This document shows, in pieces, positions 1 through 8,495 of a stretch of 64,000 nt of DNA (position 1 is its first letter; each line of letters opens with the position of its first letter). Both the position numbers and the translations under genes were made by a program. The stretch is from Pedobacter sp. L105 (GTDB lineage Bacteria > Bacteroidota > Bacteroidia > Sphingobacteriales > Sphingobacteriaceae). The notes below the pieces were generated by a model. The model had not been told where the DNA came from, made no database searches, and saw only the letters and a list, made by a program, of their open reading frames with translations. The DNA lies in NCBI RefSeq assembly GCF_009765875.1, contig NZ_LMUP01000016.1:128534-192533 (forward strand), in the 5' to 3' direction.

Positions 1-616
1 CACACAAATTGAACATTACGATCAGTTTGCAGCGCAATGCGATGCTTTGAAAAGGATCAATACCATCATCATTGATCTGGACAGGGACATCTGGGCTTAT
101 ATCTCCAAAAACTACTTTAAACAAAAAATTAAAGAAGGAGAAGTTGGATCTTCTGCAATGCCACACAAAGTAAATCCTATCGATTTTGAAAATGCTGAAG
201 GCAATGCTGGCATAGCTAATGCTTTATTTGAATTTTTTGCAGCAAAACTACCTATATCACGTTTGCAGAGAGACTTAACAGATTCTACGGTATTAAGAAA
301 CGTGGGTGTACCTATGGCTCATACGATTATCTCTATCTCGTCTACTTTAAAAGGTCTTAACAAGCTGTTGTTAAACAATGAAGTGATCCAGGCCGACCTG
401 GAAAATAATTGGGCAGTAGTTGCTGAAGCGATACAAACCGTATTGAGAAGAGAAGCTTATCCTAACCCTTATGAGGCACTAAAAGATCTTACCCGTACCA
501 ATGCCAAGATTACTGCACACACTATGGCAGCATTTATTGATGGTTTACAGATTGACGAAGATTTAAAGCTTGAATTGAAACAAATCACCCCTTTTAACTA
601 CACAGGTGTGTTTTAA
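1..616 (+). CDS. purB: Adenylosuccinate lyase, C-terminal part
   Basis: PurB catalyses two fumarate-releasing steps in the cytosol: SAICAR to AICAR, and adenylosuccinate to AMP in purine synthesis. The reading frame is open to the window edge (codons from base 2), so the start lies upstream. The fumarase/aspartase superfamily signature SSAMPHKVNP is at about 148-177, followed by the helical C-terminal region. A TTG at 47 is an internal codon, not a start, because conserved PurB sequence continues upstream of it. About 204 residues of a family that is usually about 450 are present. The identification is secure. Confidence 0.95.
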   Translation, partial: TQIEHYDQFAAQCDALKRINTIIIDLDRDIWAYISKNYFKQKIKEGEVGSSAMPHKVNPIDFENAEGNAGIANALFEFFAAKLPISRLQRDLTDSTVLRNVGVPMAHTIISISSTLKGLNKLLLNNEVIQADLENNWAVVAEAIQTVLRREAYPNPYEALKDLTRTNAKITAHTMAAFIDGLQIDEDLKLELKQITPFNYTGVF

Positions 617-693
617 TATATAATGACCTAAAACAGACACCGATATCTGGATTTGAATTACGAATTATTTATTTTTGTAAGAAAAAAGAGACC

Positions 694-1245
694 ATGACTA
701 TTAACGTATATACAGAAGAAACCCCGAATCCTGCCACTATGAAGTTTATGGTTAATAAGCTTCTGATCAATGGCAGTGAAGATTTCGCCACAAAAGAAAG
801 TGCTGAGCACTCTCCTTTTGCCAAAGAATTATTCAAGTTTAATTTTGTTAGCGGAGTCTTCTTTGCAAGTAACTTTGTGACTGTCACTAAGACTGAAGAT
901 GCGGAATGGGCAGATATCAAACCTATTTTAAAAGAATTTGTAAAAGGTGCTGTAGAATCAGAATATAAAATTAAAGAAGCTGTTGCTGAAGATGCACCGG
1001 ATTTTGAAGGGTCTGAACTGGAAATCAAGATTCAGCAAATCCTGCATGACTACGTTCGTCCGGCTGTAGAACAGGATGGTGGTGCTATCAGTTATAAATC
1101 TTTTGATGAAGGCGTGGTTACCGTTGAACTTCGCGGTTCATGCAGCGGATGCCCTTCTTCTACCATCACTTTAAAATCTGGTATCCAGAATTTATTACAG
1201 CGTATGGTTCCGGAAGTAAAAGAAGTAGTTTCTAACGCTTTATAA
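694..1245 (+). CDS. Nfu/NifU-like iron-sulfur cluster carrier
   Basis: This 183-residue protein has the two-part Nfu layout. An N-terminal Nfu_N domain (about 1-90, beginning with TEETPNPATMKF) is followed by a C-terminal NifU domain with the cluster-binding pair C150-x2-C153 in RGSCSGCPSS. Nfu proteins carry assembled Fe-S clusters to apo-enzymes in the cytosol. The gene stands alone between purB and the convergent lgt and shares a terminator with lgt. The ATG at 694 places the conserved N-terminus correctly. Whether it receives clusters from a SUF or an ISC system cannot be seen here. Confidence 0.92.
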   Translation: MTINVYTEETPNPATMKFMVNKLLINGSEDFATKESAEHSPFAKELFKFNFVSGVFFASNFVTVTKTEDAEWADIKPILKEFVKGAVESEYKIKEAVAEDAPDFEGSELEIKIQQILHDYVRPAVEQDGGAISYKSFDEGVVTVELRGSCSGCPSSTITLKSGIQNLLQRMVPEVKEVVSNAL

Positions 1246-1264
1246 AAACAGAATAACACAAAAA

Positions 1265-1298
1265 AAACGCTTCGTGATCAGTCACGAAGCGTTTTTTT
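1265..1298. terminator. Bidirectional intrinsic terminator
   Basis: A perfect stem (ACGCTTCGTGA and its complement around a 3-nt loop) is flanked by an A-run on the left and a T-run on the right. It sits between the convergent nfu and lgt genes and can end transcripts on both strands. Confidence 0.85.
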
Positions 1299-1311
1299 TA
1301 TATCCATATTT

Positions 1312-2466
1312 TTAGTAGCTGGCCAATTTCTCTTTATTCCTGATGGAATAAGAGATCAGGAGCATTCCACCGATAAACAATAAAAAGGAGATCAGTTCTG
1401 CCTGGGTAAAAGAGATCCCGGCTACATGATACTTTGAATTTACACGGATCAGCTCTATACAGAAGCGCTCAACGCCATTCATCATCAGGTAAACACCAAA
1501 CATCATTCCCGGAATTTTAATGCGGTCACGGATCTTCCAGAGGATAAGGAAAAGAATAAAGCAAATAATGACCTCATAGATTGGTGTAGGATATACCCGC
1601 AAAGGCAAGACGTTACAAAAACGGCCTCCGCATCCCGGAATGGGTACGCCTTCCATAGCTACATTATTGGGATAAGTATAAGCCCATAACCAGTCGGGCA
1701 GCCAGCTGAAAGGTTTAGGATGAAGGTTTACAATCCCCCAGTCGCCATCACCTGATAAGTGACAGCCAATCCGGCCTACACTATAAGCCAGCATCATACC
1801 CGGACCACCTACATCCAGCATATGCAAAGGTTTAATTCCATTTTTTTTAGCGATGTACAATACCGCTGCACCGCCACAAATCAATCCTCCGTAAAAAGTG
1901 AGGCCGCTAAAAGAAAGCAGGCCACCGATTGGGTCTTTGATAAAACTATCCCAATGTTCCAGGTTATCAAATATTTTTGCCCCCAGAAATCCCCAAACCG
2001 CAGCCCAGACAATCATATTGCCCATTAGCTCGTAAGGATGTTCTGTTACTTCAACAGTTTTTGGCTGATCGAGTTTAAACCTGCTTTTTTCTTTATAATC
2101 CCAATAAGCAAAAAGTGCGGCGAATAATACGCCGCCAATAATATTTCCTTTGGTAGAAAGCAGCACAGTCTGTGCATCATTAACAAACAAGCGGTAATTT
2201 AACAGGGCATAAACCAATTTATAACCTATCAGAAAACCAAAAATACCATTGTATACCAATTCAATTGGAGTAGCCTGAACGCCGATAGTAGCGATTCGTT
2301 TGATGGGATGAATAATCCCCAGTGCTTCTTTACGTTTTAATTCCTTTGTAAAAGCCCAGTAGCCGGCAATAAAGGCCATAGCCACCAATACACCAAAAGT
2401 ATTAAAAGGCAAAGGCACCTGTATACCAAAGGCATATTCTATAAAATGAGAAACAGTAGGAAACAT
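1312..2466 (-). CDS. lgt: Prolipoprotein diacylglyceryl transferase
   Basis: Lgt transfers diacylglycerol from phosphatidylglycerol to the lipobox cysteine of prelipoproteins in the inner membrane. The 384-residue product is polytopic and holds the Lgt signature GRIGCHLSGDGDWG from residue 231 and the SGLTFYGG segment near 187. It is longer than the E. coli enzyme (about 290); an insertion around residues 90-150 accounts for much of this, and long forms are usual in Bacteroidetes. It lies 28 nt downstream of mtaB and is probably co-transcribed. Lipoproteins encoded here (18858, 19966) would be its substrates. Confidence 0.93.
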   Translation of the reverse strand: MFPTVSHFIEYAFGIQVPLPFNTFGVLVAMAFIAGYWAFTKELKRKEALGIIHPIKRIATIGVQATPIELVYNGIFGFLIGYKLVYALLNYRLFVNDAQTVLLSTKGNIIGGVLFAALFAYWDYKEKSRFKLDQPKTVEVTEHPYELMGNMIVWAAVWGFLGAKIFDNLEHWDSFIKDPIGGLLSFSGLTFYGGLICGGAAVLYIAKKNGIKPLHMLDVGGPGMMLAYSVGRIGCHLSGDGDWGIVNLHPKPFSWLPDWLWAYTYPNNVAMEGVPIPGCGGRFCNVLPLRVYPTPIYEVIICFILFLILWKIRDRIKIPGMMFGVYLMMNGVERFCIELIRVNSKYHVAGISFTQAELISFLLFIGGMLLISYSIRNKEKLASY

Positions 2467-2494
2467 AAACGTAATTTTTTACGCGAATATAGGA

Positions 2495-3814
2495 TTAATG
2501 CGCTAAAACTTCCTCAGTTTCCATAACTTCTACCTCACCATCAGGAGTTAGCTCTATGAGTTTAACTGTTTTAATTTCATTCACCATTACGGGGTCGTAC
2601 TTCGCTTTTACCTTTACATAATTCCTGGTAAAACCATGCATAAAACCATTCTTCTGATCATCTTCAAATAAAACCTCCGCCACAGAACCTATTTGCGACA
2701 GATAAAAGGCACGACGTTTTTTATCAGATAAGATATGCAGCATTTTACTCCTGTCGGCCCTGGTGCTTCCGCTAACCACCCCTGTCATGGTTGCTGCCTC
2801 AGTTTGCTCACGCTCAGAATAAGTAAATACATGCAAATAAGAAATATCCAGTTCATTTAAGAACTGATAAGTATCCAGAAAATCTTCATGGGTTTCGCCG
2901 GGAAAACCAACGATGACATCAACACCAATACAGCAATTGGGAATCAACGCTTTAATTGTTGCTACACGTTCGGTATACAGATCCCTGCGGTAACGTCTTT
3001 TCATCAGGCCCAGGATCTTATCAGAGCCAGACTGCAATGGAATATGAAAATGGGGTACAAATCTTTTTGAAGCCGCTACAAAGCTGATAATTTCATTACT
3101 CAGCAGGTTCGGTTCGATAGAAGAAATACGGAACCGTTCAATTCCTTCTACTTCATCCAGCGCTTTTACCAGGTCGAAGAACTTATCTTCACGCTGTCCG
3201 TCGCGGATACCAAAATCACCAAGGTTAACTCCTGTAAGAACAATTTCCTTCACACCGCTTTCAGCGATCTGTCTGGCACGGTTAACTACATTTTCTACCG
3301 TATCACTCCTGCTTCCTCCCCTGGCCAATGGAATAGTACAATAAGTACAAGGATAATCACATCCATCCTGTACCTTAAGGAAAGTACGTGTACGGTCGCC
3401 TATAGAATAAGCGGCAATAAAATTATGGTTAACCTTTTCTATATCCTGTTGATGGATTACTGCTTTAGGCAACTTGGTCAGGTCAGATATATATTCTACA
3501 ATACGAAATTTCTCTGCTGCACCCAATACCATGTCCACGCCTTCAATTTCGGCAATTTCAACTGGTTTAAGTTGTGCGTAACAGCCAACAATAGTGATGT
3601 ATGCATTAGGCGCATATTTCAAGGCCTCCTTCACAACCTTACGGCATTTTTTATCCGCATGTTCTGTAACAGAACAGGTATTGATGACATATACATCTGC
3701 TGCATCAGTAAATTCTACCACGGCATATCCTGCATCAGTAAAAAGACGGCCGATGGTTGAAGTTTCTGAAAAATTTAACTTGCAACCTAATGTATAAAAT
3801 GCTACTTTCTTCAT
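2495..3814 (-). CDS. mtaB: tRNA (N6-threonylcarbamoyladenosine37) methylthiotransferase MtaB
   Basis: MtaB is a radical-SAM enzyme that adds a methylthio group to t6A37 of ANN-decoding tRNAs. In the 439-residue product the N-terminal UPF0004 domain supplies C11, C47 and C78 for the auxiliary cluster. The radical-SAM motif C152-x3-C156-x2-C159 lies in DGCDYPCTYCTIP, and a TRAM-like domain ends the protein. The opening KVAFYTLGCKLNFSET fits MtaB better than MiaB or RimO. It is the first gene of an apparent mtaB-lgt pair. A Sua5/YciO-family gene for t6A synthesis lies at 29044. Confidence 0.92.
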   Translation of the reverse strand: MKKVAFYTLGCKLNFSETSTIGRLFTDAGYAVVEFTDAADVYVINTCSVTEHADKKCRKVVKEALKYAPNAYITIVGCYAQLKPVEIAEIEGVDMVLGAAEKFRIVEYISDLTKLPKAVIHQQDIEKVNHNFIAAYSIGDRTRTFLKVQDGCDYPCTYCTIPLARGGSRSDTVENVVNRARQIAESGVKEIVLTGVNLGDFGIRDGQREDKFFDLVKALDEVEGIERFRISSIEPNLLSNEIISFVAASKRFVPHFHIPLQSGSDKILGLMKRRYRRDLYTERVATIKALIPNCCIGVDVIVGFPGETHEDFLDTYQFLNELDISYLHVFTYSEREQTEAATMTGVVSGSTRADRSKMLHILSDKKRRAFYLSQIGSVAEVLFEDDQKNGFMHGFTRNYVKVKAKYDPVMVNEIKTVKLIELTPDGEVEVMETEEVLAH

Positions 3815-3893
3815 TGGTGTTTATAGAGTTGGCAAAGATAACCTTTTAGCCGGGCTTATAAAAAAGAAAGCATTTGCCGATTGTCAAATTCTG

Positions 3894-4466
3894 CTAATTC
3901 TCGTTCCAGCGGTAACTGTCCTGCTCCAGTCCTGCCAGATCAACCACCCTGCTCACTACCGTCTGTGCTACTTCCTCAATGGTTTGAGGAATACTGTAAT
4001 AAGACGGGTTTGCAGGACAAATGATGCCACCAGCCTCAGTAACTGTTTTCATATTATTGATATGGATCAGACTAAAGGGTGTATCTCTCACTACAGCTAT
4101 CAGTTTTCGTCTTTCTTTCAGGATTACATCAGCAGCCCTGGAAATCAGATCATTGGAAATACCATGTGCTATCCTGCCCAATGTACCCATAGAACAGGGG
4201 ATTATGATCATTGTATCAAATTTTGCCGATCCGGATGCAAATGGGGCATTAAAATCCATTTTCTGGTAAAAATCAAATGGATAGTCTTCATAGGTACTGT
4301 TTCCCAGCTCAAAACGCCATACTTCCTTTGCATTATCAGACATCACAACCCCTACCTTTTCAATCTGCGGGGACAGCTTCATCAGATTATCCAGTAAAAG
4401 TTTAGCATAAATGGAACCGCTGGCACCTGTAATTGCAACAATGATTTTTTTCTTCTTCATAGACAT
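3894..4466 (-). CDS. ubiX: UbiX-family flavin prenyltransferase
   Basis: UbiX makes prenylated FMN, the cofactor of UbiD decarboxylases, from FMN and dimethylallyl (pyro)phosphate. The product (about 190 residues) begins with the flavoprotein fold motif IIVAITGASGSIYAKLLLD and has the conserved IIPCSMGTLGRIAHGI and RRKLIAVVRDTPFS segments. The open frame reaches 4493, but the ATG at 4466 or the next one at 4460 fits the family N-terminus. No ubiD gene is visible in the window, so its client enzyme must be encoded elsewhere. Confidence 0.9.
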   Translation of the reverse strand: MSMKKKKIIVAITGASGSIYAKLLLDNLMKLSPQIEKVGVVMSDNAKEVWRFELGNSTYEDYPFDFYQKMDFNAPFASGSAKFDTMIIIPCSMGTLGRIAHGISNDLISRAADVILKERRKLIAVVRDTPFSLIHINNMKTVTEAGGIICPANPSYYSIPQTIEEVAQTVVSRVVDLAGLEQDSYRWNEN

Positions 4467-4489
4467 ATAAAGGTATATAACAAGAGGTA

Positions 4490-4557
4490 ACAAAAAAGGG
4501 CCGAAAATAAATTTTCGGCCCTACATCTACCTATGAAAAACATACCCCCGAAAGGGT
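4490..4557 (-). ncRNA. Candidate short transcript ending in a strong hairpin terminator, upstream of ubiX
   Basis: On the reverse strand a TACATTTG box (4570-4563) fits the Bacteroidetes -7 consensus. About 40 nt further on comes a perfect 11-bp stem with a 2-nt loop (4498-4521), followed by a T-run on that strand. The stretch between could be a small RNA of about 65 nt, or the attenuated leader of ubiX. No gene on that strand lies upstream that would need a terminator here. The rest of 4571-4800 is AT-rich and shows nothing else. Confidence 0.35.
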
Positions 4558-4810
4558 AAGCCCAAATGTAATATTCTTTTCTAATAAAAAAGAAGGTTTG
4601 AACATTCTTTTCAACATTATATTAAACATTTAACATTTAAATGGTAATTATTGTAGAACCGGGTTAACATCGGGAAATTCTTTTTCTACCCGAATTTATG
4701 ATTAGCCGTCCATCTGCATCCCTGTAAAACATAATTCTTAAAATTTATCCCATTTTAATAAGCTGTTTATGAATTGTTTAAAAAATAATTGCGATTCTTT
4801 ATCTAAAACA

Positions 4811-4841
4811 TTTGAATAAAATGATAAAAAGTGTACTTTTG
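4811..4841 (+). promoter_or_regulatory. Bacteroidetes-type promoter of tRNA-His
   Basis: TTTG (4811-4814), a 19-nt spacer and TACTTTTG (4834-4841) match the TTTG-N19-TAnnTTTG consensus, ending 16 nt before the tRNA. Confidence 0.8.
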
Positions 4842-4857
4842 TCAAACTGAAAAACAT

Positions 4858-4932
4858 GGTGGTTTTAGCTCAGTTGGTTAGAGCATCGGTTTGTGGTACC
4901 GAGGGTCGTGGGTTCGAGCCCCATATTCCACC
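4858..4932 (+). tRNA. tRNA-His (GTG)
   Basis: A full cloverleaf can be drawn. The anticodon stem TCGGT/ACCGA holds loop TTGTGGT with anticodon GTG, and the T arm is GTGGG-TTCGAGC-CCCAT. The extra G at 4858 is the G-1 expected of histidine tRNA. CCA is not fully encoded. The acceptor stem GTGGTTT/ATTCCAC leaves two U-U mismatches (pairs 5-68 and 6-67). Confidence 0.9.
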
Positions 4933-4943
4933 CATGTATAAAG

Positions 4944-4975
4944 AAAGCAGCCTCAACGGGCTGCTTTTCTTTTTT
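4944..4975 (+). terminator. Terminator of tRNA-His
   Basis: AGCAGCC pairs with GGGCTGCT around a short loop, followed by a T-rich tract to 4975. Confidence 0.8.
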
Positions 4976-5025
4976 ACAGTCTTTTTGCAGACATCATTTT
5001 GTCTGTTTTTGTTAAATTGCCTTTT

Positions 5026-5499
5026 ATGATTGAGATTTATACTGACGGCGCAGCAAGCGGCAATCCTGGTCCGGGGGGCTACGGAGTGATTTTACGCTCC
5101 GGAGCACATTATAAAGAGTTAAGCGGAGGTTTCCGCATGACTACCAATAACCGGATGGAATTATTGGCCGTAATTGTTGGGCTTGCCAGTATCAAGAAAC
5201 CCGGTACACAGGTAACCATTTATTCAGACTCAAAATATGTAGTCGATTCAGTAGAAAAAAAATGGGTGTTTGGATGGGTAAAAACCGGTTTTAAAGACAA
5301 AAAGAATAAAGACCTCTGGATGAGATTCCTGACCGTTTATAAACTTCATGACGTGAAATTCATCTGGATTAAAGGCCACAACAGCCACCCGGAGAACGAG
5401 CGCTGCGATGAACTGGCCGTAGCCGCCTCTAAACAAAAAAGCACACTGGAAATAGATACACCGTTTGAAATAGAAAGAAATAAAAGTACTTTACTTTAA
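5026..5499 (+). CDS. rnhA: Ribonuclease HI
   Basis: RNase HI cuts the RNA strand of RNA-DNA hybrids (R-loops, Okazaki primers). The 157-residue product opens with IEIYTDGAASGNPGPGGYG, which contains the first catalytic Asp. It continues with NRMELLAVI (Glu), YSDSKYV (Asp) and WIKGHNSHPENERCDELA (His and Asp), so the active site is complete. The ATG at 5026 is chosen over an upstream TTG at 4999 because the family starts a few residues before the first catalytic Asp. The stop overlaps that of the convergent fbp by 4 nt. Confidence 0.94.
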   Translation: MIEIYTDGAASGNPGPGGYGVILRSGAHYKELSGGFRMTTNNRMELLAVIVGLASIKKPGTQVTIYSDSKYVVDSVEKKWVFGWVKTGFKDKKNKDLWMRFLTVYKLHDVKFIWIKGHNSHPENERCDELAVAASKQKSTLEIDTPFEIERNKSTLL

Positions 5500-6515
5500 T
5501 TATAAACTGGTGCAGTATATTTTGCCATCATTTCCTCGGCCATTCTCACCATTTTCTCCGACCCGATGAATATAGATGTCCGCTGATGTAATTCCACAGG
5601 TTCTATATCCAGAATCCGTTTAAAACCATCAGAGGCAGTCCCTCCTGCCTGCTCGATAATAAATGCCATAGGATTACATTCATATAACAACCTTAGCTTA
5701 CCATTAGGCGAGCTTGCCGTAGTAGGATATATATAAATACCACCCTTAATTAAATTCCGGTGAATATCTGCTACCATAGAACCTATATATCTCGACGTAT
5801 AAGGCCTGTTACTCGCTGCATCATGCACCTGTGCATATTTGATGTATTTTTTCACACCTTCTGGAAAATGAACATAATTCCCTTCATTGATAGAATAGAT
5901 ACTTCCATCTGACGGCATTTTCATATCCGGATGCGACAAGCAAAATTCCCCTATAGATGGATCAAGTGTAAATCCATTGACTCCTTTACCCGTGGTGTAA
6001 ACGAGCATGGTAGAAGAACCATAAATTACATAACCTGCAGCCACCTGCTCAGTTCCCTTCTGCAGCACATCGTCCAGCGTGGCCATTCCCTCAACAGACT
6101 TTCTGCGATAGATAGAAAAAATGGTTCCAACGGCTACGTTTACATCAATATTGGAAGAACCGTCCAGCGGATCAATACAAACAATATACTTGGCATTTTT
6201 AGACACGGGTGAATCAATAGGCACAAAATCATCCTCTTCTTCTGTAGCCACGATACAGCATTCCCCCCCACTGGTCAGTGCCGATATAAATTGGGTATTT
6301 GCAAAAATATCCAGTTTCTTTTGTCCCTCTCCCTGAATATTTACCGTACCTGCATCACCGAGTATATCTACCAGCCCTGCTTTATTCACTTCGCGGTTAA
6401 CAATTTTTGCTGCGATACCAATATCTCTTAATAGCCTGGAGAGCTCTCCTTTAGCATAAGAGAAATCTGCTTGTTTCTCAATAATAAACTGACCCAATGT
6501 TTTTATTCCAGACAT
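5496..6515 (-). CDS. fbp: Class I fructose-1,6-bisphosphatase
   Basis: Fbp hydrolyses fructose 1,6-bisphosphate to fructose 6-phosphate, the committed step of gluconeogenesis. The 339-residue product has the usual class I length and carries the metal and substrate motif DPLDGSSNIDVNVAVGTIFS from residue 115, acidic EEE near 92, and the C-terminal GKLRLLYECNPMAFIIEQAGG substrate loop. It is last in a reverse-strand run with the VOC protein, trmN6 and the phosphodiesterase, 20 nt after the last of these. No allosteric site can be judged from sequence alone. Confidence 0.95.
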   Translation of the reverse strand: MSGIKTLGQFIIEKQADFSYAKGELSRLLRDIGIAAKIVNREVNKAGLVDILGDAGTVNIQGEGQKKLDIFANTQFISALTSGGECCIVATEEEDDFVPIDSPVSKNAKYIVCIDPLDGSSNIDVNVAVGTIFSIYRRKSVEGMATLDDVLQKGTEQVAAGYVIYGSSTMLVYTTGKGVNGFTLDPSIGEFCLSHPDMKMPSDGSIYSINEGNYVHFPEGVKKYIKYAQVHDAASNRPYTSRYIGSMVADIHRNLIKGGIYIYPTTASSPNGKLRLLYECNPMAFIIEQAGGTASDGFKRILDIEPVELHQRTSIFIGSEKMVRMAEEMMAKYTAPVYN

Positions 6516-6535
6516 ACCTTAGTGTATTTAATACG

Positions 6536-7027
6536 TTATCTATTACCCATTTCTATGGCTTCTAAGGTATGGATTTTATCTTCTGAAATACAAAAACGAA
6601 TTAAAGTTTTCACTTTATGCCAACCGCTCTTACCCGCTGCACCCGGATTTATATGCAAACAACTGATTTTTGGATCAAACATTACTTTAAGAATATGTGA
6701 ATGACCTGTAATAAAAAGCTGAGGAGGGTTAGTGTATATTTCACTCTTTATATTCGGTGCATATTTACCTGGGTATCCCCCGATGTGGGTCATCCAAACA
6801 TCTACCTGTTCGCAGCTAAATCGAAGGTGTTCCGGAAATTCGGCCCTGATCACCTGATCATCAATATTTCCATAAACACCTTTTAGCGGTTTAAATGCAG
6901 CTAACTTTTCTGCCACGTCTGGCCCAAAATCTCCTGCATGCCAAACTTCATCACAGGCCTCAAAATGTTTAAACACGGCATCATCCAGATAACCATGTGT
7001 ATCGGAAATCAATCCTATTTTCTTCAT
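6536..7027 (-). CDS. YfcE/MJ0936-family metallophosphodiesterase
   Basis: The 163-residue calcineurin-like phosphoesterase has all five metal-binding motifs: ISDTHG (6-11), HAGD, GNID, GHSH and NPGA. Members hydrolyse phosphodiesters in vitro, but physiological substrates are mostly unknown. It sits between trmN6 and fbp in the same direction with gaps of 14 and 20 nt, so co-transcription is likely. The family assignment is firm; the biological role is not. Confidence 0.88.
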   Translation of the reverse strand: MKKIGLISDTHGYLDDAVFKHFEACDEVWHAGDFGPDVAEKLAAFKPLKGVYGNIDDQVIRAEFPEHLRFSCEQVDVWMTHIGGYPGKYAPNIKSEIYTNPPQLFITGHSHILKVMFDPKISCLHINPGAAGKSGWHKVKTLIRFCISEDKIHTLEAIEMGNR

Positions 7028-7041
7028 CTTACTCTATTGAT

Positions 7042-7746
7042 TTAAAATGCCAGAAAGAAATTACTGAGCACTTGCTTGTACTGATCTGTATATATTCCTT
7101 CCGATGCGTAAATATAAATATGTTCCTCAACAAGCTCCTTATTCTTAAAATCCAGGCAAACAATCTGACGGAATGAAGTTTTGGCAGCATCAGAGTAAAT
7201 ATGAATGATTTTTGAAGGGAAAAGTTTATATAGCACAGCATTCACTACTACTTTTTCAGCCTGTTTAACCGGAAGTATCAGCCATAATGAACCCTGATCA
7301 GTAAGAAGCGCAGCTGACCTGCGCAATAACATTTCAAAAAAATCCTCATCTGCATGCCTTGCAATTTCCTTTCTCTTTTCCAGGCTTTTCAGGTCGTTCA
7401 CAAAATATGGTGGATTAGAAACGATCAGGTCATATTTAATAATTGTTTCAAACCGTTCAAATCCAACAGTAAATACCTCCGTCCGTTCTGCAAAAGGAGA
7501 ATGTGTAAAATTCTTTCGGGCAGCTATTGCAGCAGATTCGTCTATTTCAACTGCATCCACCCGGGCAGCAGGAAACCGCTGCGCAAGCATTAGTGCAATT
7601 ACTCCCGTGCCAGTTCCAATATCTAAAATAGTATGCGGCAGCTGATGAGCAGCAATGGCGCCCAAAAGGACGCCATCAGTATTTATTTTCATCGCACAGC
7701 CATTCTGGTCTATTTCAAATTGCTTAAATTTAAATACACTTCCCAC
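7042..7746 (-). CDS. trmN6: tRNA1(Val) (adenine37-N6)-methyltransferase
   Basis: The enzyme methylates N6 of A37 in tRNA1(Val) using S-adenosylmethionine. It shows motif I (LDIGTGTGVIALMLAQRFP), the target-base motif SNPPYF, and the family opening FKFKQFEIDQ with CAMKINTDGVLLGA. The open frame extends to 7824, inside the upstream VOC gene. The GTG at 7746, one base after the VOC stop codon, gives the natural N-terminus (234 residues), so GTG is chosen. The arrangement suggests translational coupling with the VOC gene. Confidence 0.85.
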   Translation of the reverse strand: MGSVFKFKQFEIDQNGCAMKINTDGVLLGAIAAHQLPHTILDIGTGTGVIALMLAQRFPAARVDAVEIDESAAIAARKNFTHSPFAERTEVFTVGFERFETIIKYDLIVSNPPYFVNDLKSLEKRKEIARHADEDFFEMLLRRSAALLTDQGSLWLILPVKQAEKVVVNAVLYKLFPSKIIHIYSDAAKTSFRQIVCLDFKNKELVEEHIYIYASEGIYTDQYKQVLSNFFLAF

Positions 7747-7747
7747 A

Positions 7748-8131
7748 TTAATATTGAGAGAGTTCAAGCGGTAGACCGTCAGGATCTGAGAAAAAGGTAA
7801 ACGGTTTACCTGTAAATTCATCAATTCTGATCGGTTCAGTGACTACTCCCTTTATAAATAACGCTTCTGCCACCGCAGCAACATCAGCCACCTCAAAAGA
7901 TAAATGACGTAACCCAAGAGCCTCCGGTCTTGACGGTCTTTCCGGTGGGTTCGGAAAAGAAAACAGTTCAATCTGGTAAACCCCGCCAACAGAAAGATCC
8001 AGCTTATACGACTTCCTCTCTTCACGGTAAACTTCCCGCACAATTTCGAACCCAAGGATATCAGTATAAAAATGTTTGCTTACCTCATAATCAGAACAGA
8101 TGATAGCTACGTGATGAATTTTATTTAACAT
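7748..8131 (-). CDS. VOC-family (glyoxalase I-like) protein
   Basis: The 127-residue single-domain vicinal-oxygen-chelate protein begins LNKIHHVAIICSD and contains HLSFEVADV and a terminal DPDGLPLELSQY. These place metal-binding His and Glu residues as in glyoxalase I or fosfomycin-resistance-type proteins. The ATG at 8131 is chosen; the open frame continues to 8221 without family similarity. It is first in the VOC-trmN6-phosphodiesterase-fbp run. The family is clear, but true lactoylglutathione lyase activity is only one possibility. Confidence 0.82.
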   Translation of the reverse strand: MLNKIHHVAIICSDYEVSKHFYTDILGFEIVREVYREERKSYKLDLSVGGVYQIELFSFPNPPERPSRPEALGLRHLSFEVADVAAVAEALFIKGVVTEPIRIDEFTGKPFTFFSDPDGLPLELSQY

Positions 8132-8278
8132 AATTTCTGGTTTGTTATTTAAAGAATAACCAAAGGTAAAAAAATACACGCAACCCTGGATTCCATGAGA
8201 CAAAGGAATGGCAGTGAGCACCAGGAAATTATTATTGGGTAAAGATTGGCTTTATTTTAAAAGGGTTCTGGCATATCT

Positions 8279-8347
8279 TTAGGAGGTGGTTGGAAGGTCG
8301 TTGGTTTATCCCGGGGATAAACCAACGACCTTCCAACCACCTCCTAA
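8279..8347. repeat. Near-perfect long palindrome (34-bp arms, 1-nt centre)
   Basis: Positions 8281-8312 are the exact reverse complement of 8314-8345, and two further pairs extend the arms to 8279 and 8347. Only the G at 8313 is unpaired. The outer ends read AGGAGGTGG and CCACCTCCT, so one arm matches a perfect Shine-Dalgarno sequence and the other an anti-SD sequence. There is no T-run, so it is not an ordinary terminator. The rest of 8132-8495 shows nothing recognisable. Confidence 0.9.
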
Positions 8348-8495
8348 CATCTATTTATGCGCTGTCCAATATTGAGTCAGGTACGAACCGTGTCTCGTCC
8401 GTCTGTCACTATATTAGTAGAAGACTCTATTCCCTGGATTAGTTATAAAAATACTAACATTCGTTAGCTCAAATGGTGTTTCTAAAGACGAAGTT

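Noticed and set aside
47..616. A complete gene starting at TTG 47
   Set aside because: Conserved PurB sequence continues in frame to base 2, so TTG is an internal Leu codon of a gene cut by the window edge.
7747..7824. An N-terminal extension of TrmN6 starting at 7824
   Set aside because: It lies entirely within the VOC gene and has no family similarity; the GTG one base after the VOC stop gives the expected N-terminus.
8281..8289. AGGAGGTGG as a ribosome binding site
   Set aside because: No start codon with an open frame follows at suitable spacing, and the sequence is locked in a long palindrome.
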